A stretch of DNA of 64,000 nucleotides from Undaria pinnatifida (lineage: Eukaryota; Sar; Phaeophyceae; Laminariales; Alariaceae). The stretch is taken from positions 992,001 through 1,056,000 of the forward strand of contig JABAKD010000014.1 in the NCBI GenBank assembly GCA_012845835.1. The letters run 5' to 3'. The translations under genes and the position numbers were made by a program. A model generated the notes under the pieces. It saw nothing but the letters and a program-made list of their open reading frames with translations, was not told where the DNA came from and ran no database searches. Position 1 is the stretch's first letter. The number at the start of each line of letters is the position of its first letter. Positions 53,252-64,000 of this stretch are shown piece by piece.

Positions 53252-56200
53252 CGACAACCGCACAACACGTGTAGCAGCCGACCAACCCTCTACCCTACCA
53301 ATAAAAAATATTCATCGAATACAGCAACGTAAATAGGGGAGTGGGGTGACAGAGATAGAGGCGGGGGGGTTAGAAGCATCATACCAGGGGGGGGAGAAGA
53401 AAGGCCGTGAAAGAAGAGGGGAAAAGGGTGGACAGGCTACCGGACCATCATCGTGAACGGTAACAGCAACGACAGGCAGGTCAGAGCCCACAACCTTTCA
53501 CTATTTGGGCGGCGGCGCAAACTAAAGCACCCCTCCGCCACTACTCGAAGGGGCCAGATTCCACTACGCTGCCCGCTAATATAGAAACAAATACCCGTCA
53601 AGATCAACAGATAACTAAATACTGCCAAGTATTAAGAGCTATCGACGCTATGCACGTAGACTAGTCTTGTACGATACCATATGTGATACCGGGTACCTGG
53701 TAAGTGGTCTAAAGTGGTACTGTATGTGATATCTGTGGTGCACAAATAAATGCGGGTGAAGAAACACAGCGAAAAAAAACATCCGAATGCCGGTCAAGCA
53801 CTCAAAACTCAACTACAACAATACCGCTGTCGTGCCAGCCGTATATATTAAATTATACCTGTTACCAACTATTACAAAACGACACGCACATCTCCACTCG
53901 CAGTACATACGAGAATCACATCACAATTTATAGAAAGACCTATTGACAGACCATAAGATAATGGTAGACTGAAGCTTAGGCCCGCAAAAAAGAAATGCCA
54001 GCAAAAACATGGAAAACCCAACAATAACAACACACGGAGGCTCATTTTTTAAATGAAAAATAGAAACTGGGACTTGGGACTAAGAAACCGTGTTCAGCGG
54101 CGAGCGTTTCACCAAGCCCTACTGGCAGCCCCTGGTATATAACAGCCTCTGCTCAAGATCGGTGTCACAAGAAGGTTGAAATTCAAGCCCTCTGCTCAGA
54201 ATAGGAATTCTTGTTGCGGGCAGATACATGCGAGTGGGTATCCCGATTTAAGAGCGCCTGAGATAAGAGCATTCGGGACTTCACCCTTTCATTACCGGAA
54301 TGAAAATCTCACACTATTCTCAAGTATTTCGGCCAAATAAACGTGGCGGCAGGATTAAAAGGGTTAGCAGCGGACGACTCGGCATGTCCAGCCACTCTAA
54401 AAGCCATACAATGCCCACCACAGACACGAGCGCTTCGCGCCTGTTTCGGCTTGTCACAGGATGCTCATAAATCGGGCTATCCACGAAAGTATCGCTGTAC
54501 CACCGCCCCTGCCATGTTTAACATACTAGTGATGTTGCTACTGCTGCGCTGGTCGTTCCGATGACGCATCAATCACTGCCACCACCCATCGTCCAAGCAA
54601 ACAAACCGCAAAAGCCAATCAAAATTCCGCAAAAGCGCGCAAAAGAGCTGTCTGCAACTGAATCGCGGAGCGAAAACTTACCGCTTTCTGTTCTTGAGGT
54701 AAACCATGCCACTCGACTTGTGGCTGAAGCAGTAGCGAGCCAGAAAACCATCGAACCCGTAGGTTGAGAGCTTGGTGCAATTGGACACCACACACTGTTT
54801 GTGTTCAAACATGCCAGGAAACACGTTAAGCGAGGGAAAAACAGGCCGTGTGAAATCAAGCAAAGGTGCTGCAGGGCCTGGTGTTCCACTCTAAAACCTA
54901 GTAGTTTTCGAAGGGAAAACATGCAGCGTCGATTCAAGGGTGTAGGCCGAGTATTCCACACTATTCGTCATAGCAGATGGTCAGAGATGCCAACAAACAT
55001 GTCGGGCCAGGGAAATCATGCGGCATGGTCGAGTGTTTCACAGCAAGAATATCAGTAGTTTTGCAATCATGCGTGTCTGTGAATGAAATACTGCCTGCTG
55101 ACATCTTCGGTTTTGTTAATACCATTCAAGTATGTTCCAAGTAACGATATTTCCAGACATGCAACAGCATCATCAGCAAAAACAGCAACAACAACAGCAA
55201 CAGCAGGAATAGGACCGGGGGGGGGGGGGGAAGGGGCACTCACTGCAAGTCAACCAACAGCTCTGAACACTAGACACAGACAGCACAAGCAAGCAAGCAA
55301 GCAGCGAGCGGCACAGCTGCAGGGAGCAGGCAAAAATTCGTGGAATTCATTTTGCGGTTATTTTATACCCCCCGAGTTACAACCGAGCGACAGGAATTTT
55401 CGAACCGCCGAACGTAAAAAAAAAACAGATCACCACCTACAGGAACGAGCCCTAGGGAACGAGAGCAGCCATCGTCTTCATGCAATGCAGCCATTCAGTG
55501 AAAGGGCGCGGGCAAAAAAAAAATGCGGCTGCGCGGCACGTATTGCCCGCCCCCCCGCGCCGTATATAACCAGGAAAGGTCTTTAAAAACAAGTTAATTT
55601 TCGGGGGGAGGGCTCAAAAAGCAAGCTGAAAGTTTCTGGGGTTTCCCGGGAAGAGAGAACAATAAATGGAAAAAATATCGATTGTGGTCCGTGGATAGCA
55701 CTCCCGGGGTACACAGCATTTCAAGATTTCGCGGAATTTCACAGCAGCGTTTCGGAAAATAGGTCGTGGAGGGGAGTCAATGCTTGCTGCCTTGTCTCCT
55801 ATTATTACCTGTAGCCCTGGGAGGCAGACATGAGAAGAGGCTCGTATGATGATAAGATGCATTTTTTAAAGGCGGCAGACCAGAATGATACCCCAGCTGC
55901 TACTGCTGAGTACCATACCACCTGGTCTCATAGCCTTGTTGATACTACAGCATACCATAGTACCGCACTGCCACCAGTATCTCTAGTCAGCCAAAGTTGT
56001 TGCTGTTGTGGTTGTTCTCACATTACCTCGCACAATCAAGTCCGTGGTCACAGGACAGGCTCCAGTCACTCTGGAGCTGAGGAATACCCCACAAGAAAAA
56101 AACTCAAACCAAAGGTGGTACACGCATATATCCACCACATCTGACGCAATTCATGCCTCCACCAGAAACATATAAAAGTGAAATCGGGTGTCAGCCTACG

Positions 56201-58490
56201 ATGTGCCAGGTCCATACTGGTGCATACGTCTCACTACTCGTGCCTGGAAAAACCGACTGTACCGCTTGCCACCCAAGAGAGACTATCACGCATATAGACT
56301 AAATGGCAAAAGTAAAACCTACTAGTACAACAAACGCGCGGGCTGTTTTTCGGGAGCAAAAGTATGCCGGCTCTGTAGGCTAATCCATAAAATCATTCAA
56401 GAGGCTCTGTATTTAATACCAAGTAGTCTTTTGATTGCGTTGCGCCATCATATAAGTTTCAAAGAGGCCTTGGGTGGCATTTCTTCTTTTTACTTTTGAA
56501 AATCGAGTACGTACGAGCGTATTTTGTTTTCTTGTTTTTGCGATTTTCGCCAATAGCGAAGGCTGTGAGCCCGAGCGCTGCGTGGGAAACGGGCGCGAAT
56601 GGAGATACAGGCAAATAGAAATGGAAAAGCAAAAAATTACACAATTGCTGCTGGTTTGACTGCTACGCCGCTGTTTGGACTACTACTGCTGTGCTGCTGT
56701 GTGCGCTTTCTGCTGCCGCTTCCTGACGATGTTTTTTGAAAAAATAGTATCTGATCAAGCTACGCTGCTGTACGACGAGTATACTCACCACACACCCACA
56801 CCAGACAGCAAAACAAACCACAAATCCATATTTACGGGACGATGATGCTGGTCATAATCCTGGTCATGATGACGACGATGATACTAAGGACAACCACAAC
56901 GAACGACAACTATAAGCTATGATCATATTGATGCCCGCAACACATCTCCAAGCAAACCAGCAGCAGCACTCGACCTCGCCCGAACGCAATTAATCGATTT
57001 ACCACGAGCACAACAACCCCGCGCGCGCTGTAGTTTTCTTTCGGTTTTTGATAAACGGAACACAATAAATGATGCTGGAATAGTAGGTAGCTTCCGGGCC
57101 GATCCCGCGCCCACCACCGGTCCGAAGCCGGCCTGTGTATACTCCGAAAGCCCACAACCAAAAAAAAATCAAGTCACCACCAGCACCTAAACGGATTTGA
57201 ATGTGGGTCGAGTACCATACTCCAGGCACAACAGTCGATAGCCCCACACCAACAAGGCATCCAGTTCTCTCTCGGGCAACTAACTGGTGAACTGCTGTTG
57301 CTCGTTTTAGCCATGCGAGGGCCGCGCTGCAAGGCGGGGGGTTGAATGAAGATGACAATCGGAACGATGACAGCTGAACAAAACGACAGCAACCACAAAA
57401 AAACTACCCCAGGCAAGGTGCAGAAATATTTCAAATACGTCAGCTGTGAGTGTGACCAGTGGAGTGGTCGGTACTTTATAATGAATGTGGTCTGCCCTGC
57501 TGAGAGCAAAATGAACCGCAGCAGCCAGCAGCACTGCTGGTGATTTTAGTCAAACTCGAAACATAACAAACAACGGCCTGATTTCGGCTCTCTTTGGTAG
57601 GTCGAGCCCCCGGGATGGGTAAGGGTATGCTCCGGCCAGACATCAGTCGGGTGGGAGGGGAGGCCCCGAGCAACAGGGGCAGATGGCTGTGGGGGTGTGG
57701 GCTCACGAGGGACATGCAGGGCCGGCATGAGCTAGGTGGCAGCATATACGGTGTGGTGTGGACCGGGGGTATCGTGCCGATGGTTGGTCTTCAAATTTCT
57801 TTTTATACGCCGACGCACAAACTCTAGTCTCTGAATGGTATAGTCTGCTCTGCTCACAAAACAGCGTCCATCTGCTGATATAACAGCACTGCAGCACCGG
57901 TTTGGGGGGGGCAAGACCGGTGGAACGACCAGGCCCGGAGGGGGGTGGATCGTGGCCAACCCACGCTACCAAGTAACTGCCCGAGACATGTGCTGTGTGT
58001 CCTAGGTGTTGGTGGTGGCGGCGCCGGCAAAGGCGCCCGTGCGTAAGAGTTCGGCCGAGAGAGGGAGGAGAGGGGAGAGAGGAGGCAAAACAAGCCAATG
58101 TGATCAGATCGGTGCTCGCGGTAGTAGGGTACAACAACGCAACGCTGACGCTGGGTGCGGGGAGGGGGTAAGATGTTTTCTTGCTACTTCACCCACCTGG
58201 CTCCTCCGCTTCATAAGGTCCACCATGCCGTCGAGCTTGTGCGCGGCGCAGAGCCGGGCCGCCGCACCATCATACCCGAACGTCCTCCGCGCGTTGCAGT
58301 CCGCGTGCTCGCAGCGCAGAGGGACGATCTGCTCCATAACCGGAGTTGCGTGCTCGCTGCATAGCGTAGGCCCCTCCCCAGGGTACCCAAAACCCGGGAC
58401 ATTCGTGCAGCCCTCCTGCCCGCAGCGCAGACACTTGAGCACGTCTATCGTGTGCTGCGTATCCGGCTCACCCCCGCCCGTGTTGTCCAT
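45403..58490 (-). CDS. EsV-1-7 domain protein, four exons
   Basis: Exons on the minus strand: 58490-58197, 54794-54682, 51225-50976, 48120-45403; phases match at all three junctions and each donor is GT. The model gives about 1,124 residues. Nine repeats of C-x4-C-x15-C-x2-H with a period of mostly 37 residues cover roughly residues 38-358. The remaining ~765 residues are Gly-, Gln-, Pro- and Ser-rich with no fold signal. EsV-1-7 repeats are named after a gene of Ectocarpus siliculosus virus 1 and occur in brown-algal proteins such as IMMEDIATE UPRIGHT, a developmental regulator; their biochemistry is not settled and metal binding is inferred from the Cys/His pattern. No signal peptide or membrane span is seen. 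The start is uncertain: the frame is open to an ATG at 58754, and the Gly/Leu-rich stretch before 58490 may be coding. Confidence 0.85.
48955..49150 (+). repeat. GGGTC foldback element copy in EsV gene intron 3
   Basis: Starts GTATTTTCACGGGGC, contains three TCACGGGTCGAG-type units, and ends CCGACCCGCAAAAAGCCC. Same family as 14097-14292. Confidence 0.7.
50765..50880 (+). mobile_element. SINE fragment
   Basis: Retains CATACTCGTGTTCGTACG, TTTTTGTTGCGCAAAAT, GACTAGCGGTAAGCGTGAGT and GATGAAAATCGACAAGC in SINE-body order. Head and tail are missing. Confidence 0.6.
50976..51225 (-). CDS. EsV-1-7 gene exon 3
   Basis: The first base completes an Arg codon after exon 2. It holds repeats 4 and 5 (CEFYECTRQPTYGLDGQRAK.., CKHPGCTRQPNYGHEGGRAK..) and the first third of repeat 6 (CEFPACKRQ). 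Acceptor CTCCCTCAG, donor GTAAGA, phase 0. Length is 250 bases. Confidence 0.88.
51265..51950 (+). repeat. Minisatellite of ~30 bp in EsV gene intron 2
   Basis: Roughly twenty diverged units around GACATCGCTCATTGGTCAAC followed by GCGGTCAGTG, starting about 40 bp upstream (on the gene strand) of exon 3. Spacing varies between 24 and 35 bp. Confidence 0.85.
52490..52680 (+). repeat. 200-bp dispersed repeat copy
   Basis: Has TCATGCATAGCCGGAGTCGT, GACCCTCGCATCCCTAC, GACGGAGCATGTCGGGTTTT and GAGGTGTTCGGCGAGTCGCA, in family order. Confidence 0.8.
53178..53262 (+). repeat. (AAC)n microsatellite
   Basis: CAACAACAAC tracts separated by two GACAACCGCA interruptions. It equals (TTG)n on the transcribed minus strand. 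Confidence 0.9.
54682..54794 (-). CDS. EsV-1-7 gene exon 2
   Basis: Holds exactly repeat 3, from CVVSNCTKLSTYGFDGFLAR to YLKNRK plus two bases. The acceptor ACAAACAG lies just before the first Cys codon. The donor is GTAAGT at 54681-54676. Length is 113 bases. Confidence 0.85.
54795..58196. other. EsV-1-7 gene intron 1
   Basis: Holds one copy of a dispersed repeat (55995-56200), a CGTCAGC-type fragment (57425-57480) and GCAAGCAA-rich stretches (55280-55310). No exon or nested gene is recognised in 3.4 kb. Confidence 0.55.
55995..56200 (+). repeat. Dispersed repeat with inverted partner at 62030-62222
   Basis: GTCACAGGACAGGCTCCAGT, CACTCTGGAGCTGAGGAATA, GACGCAATTCATGCCTCC and CAGAAACATATAAAAGTG appear at 62030-62222 as the reverse complement, over about 190 bp. 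In both places one end runs into TTG/AAC repeats. Likely a transposon family with a microsatellite end. Confidence 0.8.
58197..58490 (-). CDS. EsV-1-7 gene exon 1
   Basis: Begins MDNTGGGEPDTQHT and holds repeats 1 and 2 (CGQEGCTNVPGFGYPGEG.. and CEHADCNARRTFGYDG..). It ends DLMKRRSQ before the donor GTGGGT, phase 0. Length is 98 codons if the ATG at 58490 is used. Confidence 0.8.
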
Positions 58491-60570
58491 CTCGCCCACC
58501 TTGCCCAGAGCTCCTCCTAGCTTCAGATCCCCTCCGAGCGAGCTGAAGCGCCGAGATTTTTTGGCTGGCACAAAAATAGCGCAAATCTCTTGATTTTTTA
58601 GGAAGCAGCTATCCTCAGCAAGGGTCAAAGCTACAAGCACCCGCGTGAGCCACCAGCGGGAGGCTAGGCGAGAAGGATCGAGATAGAAAGAAGGATCCCT
58701 CCGCCGGCGTGGAATCCCTCGCTTCCAAGGTTTAAACCGGGGCGAGGCGGCCACCTCTTTTCAAACTCTTTGGGGGAACACACTACTTCACAGCCCTCTC
58801 CTCTTTCTGACTGCTCGGCTGCTCGTAGCCGCCGCCTCGTTCTTCTGCAGTCCACTTTCCACTCCTGGATGGCGTGGTTTGTCGAAAAAAATCTACTCTC
58901 CTCCTCCCCCCCAAAAGTAAAAATTGCAAATCTGCACCCGAAAAATGATCCGAGTTTGATGGACTCTTTCATTCCAAGTCACTCAACGCCTAGGAAAAGT
59001 TAAATTTGCGATTTTTTGCCTTTTAGCCTTCCATGGTCTGAAAGAACAGCTTTGCGAGCAATTTTCGTAGACCTCGAGCTGCGGTGGTACGCCCTCATGG
59101 CCAAACCGAGCTCGTCGGAGCTCGGGCGATAAAATTTGCGAATTGCAGAGCAAAGAGCGAGGGAATGAATGAGGCACACCGCAGCGGGGGCATATACAGC
59201 AGCTGTTCGGGCCTGCCGCTCTTCTATCCCGCTTACTGATGGCCACTGGCTTGCATGCAGTCCGCGGGCTTTGGTTGATGGTCAGTCACAGAAGAAGATG
59301 AAGAAGAAGAAGAAGAACAGGTTTCTTTTTTTTAGTACAACTTTTTTTTGTACGTACAAAATAGCGTAGCAGAAAGTTGAGCAGAAAGTTGCAACAAATT
59401 GTTGCTACCTTAGCGAGTACTTCGACACACCGGGAGAGCGGCAGAAACAACAAGCAGCACAAGCCGCATCTAAGCAGCCTGGCCTGCGTGGAAGCGCATA
59501 GCAGCAGCAAGAGCAATGGAATCATCACAAACTTGGAGAAAAAAAATAAAATTCCAGAAAAATGCTTTTTTTTTTCTAAATTTTGGTCGAGGTATGCATA
59601 CACCATGGTTGACCGTTGGATCACTGCCCGGCTCGTAACGGGAAATAATGTATCACTGCGGATACGCTGATTCTATACCTGGTACAATAAAGAAATGTAA
59701 TACGTAGACCTGGCACGAATTACTTACAGACTTTTTCTGTTTTTCAGTCAGCTTTCAAGATGAAAAAGTTGCTTTTTGTTTGTTGTGTGGCGAAGGAGAT
59801 GGTATTATTTGTTCGTGTTTATTTTCGTAGAACTGCACCCACGTTTTTCGTGCACAGACCACTTTTAACTTGCATATAGTATGCGGGATTTTTGCAGTTG
59901 TGGGTGAAACCCACGCTTTTTTGGTAGGTTGGTTGGCGCTCGGTTATTACACACACCAACACCACCCCACCGCCAGCATTATTCTTCGTCCCGGTGTCAA
60001 TCAATACTGTTTTTACATTGTTTTTTCCAACCCAAATAGAGGATGGAAATCGCAAACACACCCTTCTTTTTTGTAGTGCGTGGTATTTTACGCAACTATT
60101 AATATCAAGAAGAGGTCAGCTGTGAGAGTTTGATCGGTACTACCTGGTGGTGCTACTAATCTTTGCAAGCTTGTACTTTTTTTATTCGTATTAAATACTT
60201 CAAAAACGTACACGCTTGCATGTAAAAAAGTTGACTACCATAATTCTGCGTAGTTTGCGTTCTATGGTGGGTAGTCGTGAAGGAGGAGGAGCACAACAAA
60301 ATACAGATGTTGCTGTATGTAGCGGAGTACCGGCGGTTACGTGAAACAGAAAATACAGCGACAACCATTACACACAGCTGCTGCTGCTGCGGACGATACA
60401 CAGCAAGCAGCTACAGCAGTACCATCATCATGGTACCATCATCATGCTACCATCACATCACGGCTTCATGACTGCAAAAAAATGGGTAACAGGAGGCGCG
60501 ACTTTCTTCAAATTACTTCGTATATCAAAACCAAAAAACAAATTGCTCTGTTGATTTTGGCACTGCTAGA
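58491..60570. other. Upstream region of the EsV-1-7 gene
   Basis: The likely promoter and 5' UTR lie here. The minus frame stays open to 58754. I see no clear TATA box. Short inverted AAATTTGCGA blocks (59001-59012 and 59132-59146) flank 130 bp. A CGTCAGC-type fragment is at 60110-60180. No further gene. Confidence 0.4.
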
Positions 60571-60571
60571 A

Positions 60572-60575
<4 letters not shown>

Positions 60576-60604
<29 letters not shown>

Positions 60605-60618
60605 CACTATTACTACTG

Positions 60619-60664
<46 letters not shown>

Positions 60665-60740
60665 ACTACCAATACTACTACTACCACTACTACTACATAC
60701 ACTACTACTACTACTACTACAACAACTACTACTGCTACTA
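60576..60740 (+). repeat. (ACT)n microsatellite
   Basis: CTACTA repeats with CCACTA and GCTACTA interruptions. Frames giving Tyr or Thr runs are artefacts. Confidence 0.9.
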
Positions 60741-62029
60741 CTGCTACACTACCACCACTACTACAGTAACTACTGCTGCTGCTACTACTACTACAGTTTT
60801 TTGTCTCGTTGGGTCGTTGTCGGCGTTTTGTTGGTGTTGTTGTGGTGGTGTTTTTTATCAATACTACCGGTATAACAGTAGTAGTAGTTAATAATCAATA
60901 ATAGTAGCGTTGTAGCGTTACACACATGAAAAGAAAGTACCTGGTACATAGTTATTAGATGGGTGCAAATATCAGTTTAATGTTACATTAATAAATACTG
61001 TGAAGAGCACACTGTCACAGCAGTACAACGCACGCAGACAGAGAGAAGGCAGGCGCAACAACACGATATAATACCAGAAACAAAACCAGTACGACAAGTA
61101 TTTAAAACAGCCGTGGAGCGAATAAAACAATAACAAACAATAACAAATACTACTAATAATGCTATGAAAACAACAATAACACATGATAATATAATAGGGG
61201 CGGGGGGGGGGGGGGGGGGATATATATATACAAAGTACATATTATATGTGTCGAGTACGAGTATCATTCGTTGCAGGTATAAGCGGTAAAGGCAGCGGCA
61301 CCACCAGCAGCGAGGCACAGCACCTAATAACGAGCTGCAGAGAAGCAGCAGCAGCAAGCAGCAGCATGCTGCAGCAGCAGCAGCTGCGGCAGCAGCAGTC
61401 GCCAGTTACCAGTCGCCAGTACGCAGGTACGACTATTTTTATATACATACGTAATATCTTGGTAATATTGTACTAGCAAACAATTTCATTCAAACTTGCG
61501 TCAAATTTTCTTTTTTTTCGGGCAAAAAGTGTACGGGGGGCTTCAAAAGACGAAAACTTCACAAATATTGAAAGATCGATAGAAGAACGGTCGGTCGCGG
61601 GTTGGGGGGGATACCATCAAAGGCCATCACACTTTCGGCGTTTCATTTTTGTCACCTCTAGGTTTCATTCTCTGTTTGTCTGCGCGTGTCTGCTGTCTGT
61701 CTTTGTTTTCAAATAATTATCCCACCAATTGCCACCACACCACCATCCCCCCTCCTCGCGTTTTTCATTTTTTCTCCACGAACGAACGATGAAAAAAGCC
61801 GTGTGTACTTGTATGCTGACTACGTATGCTCGGGTGTGCTTGTAACCGCACAGACTACTACAGCAGTACCTTGGCAGTACTTGATTTTTTATACGAGGGA
61901 TGTAGTTCCTGGGTTGGTGCTGCTGTGAATTCATTACGTAAGTTCACAATTTTGGTTTAATGTCACAGAAAAAATAATACTGCAAGAAGACACTAATAAT
62001 TAATGCCGTACGTACGTAGGTATGTAGAC
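60741..62029. other. Intergenic AT-rich DNA, no gene seen
   Basis: A G run (61199-61219), CAG-rich patches (61340-61400) and short frames only. Confidence 0.5.
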
Positions 62030-62218
62030 TGACTCCCGAGTTCACTTTTATATGTTTCTGGAGGAGGCATGAATTGCGTCAGCTGTGATGTATGCGTGTA
62101 CCACTTTGGGTTGTGTGTGTGTTTTCCCTGGGGTATTCCTCAGCTCCAGAGTGACTGGAGCCTGTCCTGTGACCACGGACTTGATTATGCGAGTTAATGT
62201 GAGAACAACAACAACAGC

Positions 62219-62222
<4 letters not shown>
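62030..62222 (-). repeat. Inverted partner of 55995-56200
   Basis: Reverse-complement copy; see that entry. It ends at the (AAC)n tract. Confidence 0.8.
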
Positions 62223-62310
<88 letters not shown>

Positions 62311-62312
62311 CG
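62205..62312 (+). repeat. (AAC)n microsatellite
   Basis: About 34 AAC units with one CAG interruption, joined to the end of the dispersed repeat. Confidence 0.95.
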
Positions 62313-62329
62313 TATTATTATATTATTCC

Positions 62330-62560
62330 GGTAAAAATAAAAATACACTCCAGCTGTGAGATCGAACATTTTGTCGAAACTCATTGCAAGCTGTGCGTGA
62401 TACTCCGATCGCGCGTATTACGGGTTGTGTGTCCTCATTAAGGATATAGTCTAGGTCGGCGACTCCCCTTGCAACTACAGCAGTGTAGCTATCAGGGTCA
62501 ACAGGGTGATGTTAGGCAGTCTGTCCACGGAAACTATAAAGCCCGTTTCTGAGGGGGACA
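62330..62560 (+). repeat. Dispersed repeat, copy 1 of a near pair
   Basis: AAAAATACACTCCAGCTGTG, GATACTCCGATCGCGCGTAT, GGTCGGCGACTCCCCTTGCA and GAAACTATAAAGCCCG recur in the same order at 63250-63465. A third copy (22466-22585 plus 23618-23700) is split by the 1,032-bp LTR element. This copy preserves the uninterrupted target site. Confidence 0.85.
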
Positions 62561-63249
62561 AAATCTGACAGCTGTGGAAGGAAATGCATCAGTTTATCAA
62601 GTGAATCCTGTAAGTCGAATATCCGGTGAGGGGAGGGCGGAGTTGTAAAGGACGTGGGGGCCTGATTTTGATCAAAAGGGGAGCGGGAGGGGGGGAGGGA
62701 GGGGAGGGGACGGGTGGGGCAGGTCTATTTGTGCGTGGAAACTATAAATCCTTCTTGTGGGGGAGGGGGGGGAATGTGGCGGGGGAGGCGGGGGGCGGGG
62801 GGGGAGGGCTTTAGGTCTCATAGATGTAGGGGCTTGCTATAATACGCGTGGTGCTAGGTCTAGGCGATGGTGCGGGTGGTGGGAAAGGAGGGGGCGTTGG
62901 GGGCGGGGGGGGGTGGAAATTGCAGCAGCGGTATGGACGGCTCTAAAAAGATAACGAAGCGATATCCAGGGCGTGGAAGTGTTTATTACTCTGGCGGATT
63001 TCGATATTATTAGGTGGGGCGTTTAAGCGAGAGGAAGCGAGGCATATTGTCTGAGCTGGCTGTGATCGAAAAAAACATCGAAACTCGTCGAGGTGATATG
63101 ACATAGATAGTTCAAACTGCATTTTGCGCAAAAGGTTTTACTTAGATTATAGAGCGCGTTGAATAGGCATAATAAACCAAACTAAACTGCCTGAGCTCGC
63201 TCCTCCGTACTATAATAATGCCTTACATTATAATAATACCTGGTATATT
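62561..63249. other. G-rich spacer between two repeat copies
   Basis: Bases 62626-62930 are G-rich (GGGAGGGG types). The fragment GTGCGTGGAAACTATAAAT at 62730-62750 repeats the end of the neighbouring repeat. No gene. Confidence 0.5.
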
Positions 63250-63465
63250 ATTATAAAAATAAAAATACACTCCAGCTGTGAGATCGAAGATTTTGTCGAA
63301 ACTCATCTCTGCAAGTTGTGTGTGATACTCCGATCGCGCGTATTACGGGTTGTGTGTCCTCATTAGGGATATAGGTCGGCGACTCCCCTTGCAACTGCAG
63401 GCAGTGTAGCTATCAGGGTCAATAGGGTGATGTTAGTCAGTCTGTGCGCGGAAACTATAAGACCC
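63250..63465 (+). repeat. Dispersed repeat, copy 2 of a near pair
   Basis: About 90% alike to 62330-62545 by eye, 920 bp apart, direct orientation. Neither copy has TG..CA ends, so they are probably not LTRs of one element. Confidence 0.8.
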
Positions 63466-64000
63466 ATATGTAATGTACTACTATCACCTGTTCATATTTA
63501 GCCTTAATATTAACAAAAAATAACTTACACTATCTGTGCACGGACTTATACCCCACTTCGTAACTGACTGGAATGATGACTGGAAATAGATGTCATGTTG
63601 AAAAACAATGCTCGTACATGTATGTTACGTAAACGTAAACCAGAAAATACAGGATATTTATATTCCGCATCCACTACCAACCATACACGCACGCATTCCT
63701 TCCTTCCTTATTTCATATTCCATCCATACGATACAAACCGCATTGTATAAATAAATAATAGTAGTACCAGGGATTTATAGTAATAGTAGGATAAATGCAG
63801 CCAACACAAAACAACACATTACTCAGTACTACTACTTTTTACGGGGGACCCTAGTAAAAAGGACCTACGGTGGATACAAAAGCCTATATATTCATGTATT
63901 TTTACCAACAATATTTGGTCCTATTTACTATCGTCCTCCGTAATATTAATACCTACGGTGGGTATACTGGTACTGGTAGGTAAATAATAACTTAATAACG
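63466..64000. other. AT-rich right edge, no feature recognised
   Basis: No gene or element boundary. Short CCTACGGTGG repeats occur near 63863 and 63952. Confidence 0.5.

Larger units (their letters stand above)
51226..54681. other. EsV-1-7 gene intron 2
   Basis: Holds a ~30-bp minisatellite (51265-51950), a CGTCAGC-type fragment (52100-52150), a 200-bp dispersed repeat (52490-52680) and an (AAC)n tract (53178-53262). Bases 53300-54680 show nothing I can name. Confidence 0.6.

Noticed and set aside
62330..63465. LTR pair of one element
   Set aside because: Direct copies 920 bp apart but without TG..CA ends, primer site or polypurine tract; a third copy exists elsewhere, so it is a dispersed repeat.

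Overview
This window looks like nuclear DNA of a brown alga (Phaeophyceae). The clearest marker is a minus-strand gene with nine EsV-1-7 cysteine repeats, a family known from brown algae and their phaeoviruses. Long introns, a stramenopile-type Ty3/gypsy polyprotein, a LINE, and heavy TTG and AGT microsatellites agree with this. Only two protein-coding genes are well supported in 64 kb. That suggests a gene-poor genome or region, such as a large-genome brown alga, but the species cannot be fixed from the sequence.

Layout. (1) Bases 1023-13161 (+) hold a monoacylglycerol-lipase-like alpha/beta hydrolase. Eight exons can be joined in consistent phase and carry the Ser, Asp and His of the catalytic triad. 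A 5' exon and probably one lid exon are not found. The introns hold microsatellites, minisatellites, foldback elements, a SINE and degenerate tandem copies of three of the gene's own exon starts. (2) Bases 13.2-26.4 kb are repeats: a retroelement ORF remnant, a SINE, two very small LTR elements (about 73-bp LTRs), one recent 1,032-bp LTR element with 397-bp LTRs and a 4-bp target duplication, and large ACT/AGT arrays. (3) Bases 26.4-33.2 kb (-) hold a decayed Ty3/gypsy-type element. It has a NADAR (YbiA-like) domain in frame with an aspartic protease, and an integrase; a 60-bp minisatellite lies where reverse transcriptase would be expected. (4) Bases 33.3-38.3 kb hold a 900-bp AGT array and a decayed LINE interrupted by a poly(A)-tailed SINE. 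(5) Bases 38.3-45.4 kb hold repeats and low-complexity DNA with no gene I can defend. (6) Bases 45403-58490 (-) hold the EsV-1-7 gene: four exons, about 1,124 residues, a zinc-binding-like N-terminal array and a long Gly/Gln/Pro-rich tail. (7) Bases 58.5-64 kb are repeat-rich intergenic DNA.

The two genes show no functional link. The main interest lies in exon-edge duplication inside the lipase gene, the domain content of the Ty3/gypsy element, and the stack of small non-autonomous retroelements that share one primer-binding site. All exon boundaries are inferred from splice signals, reading phase and family similarity, without transcript data.
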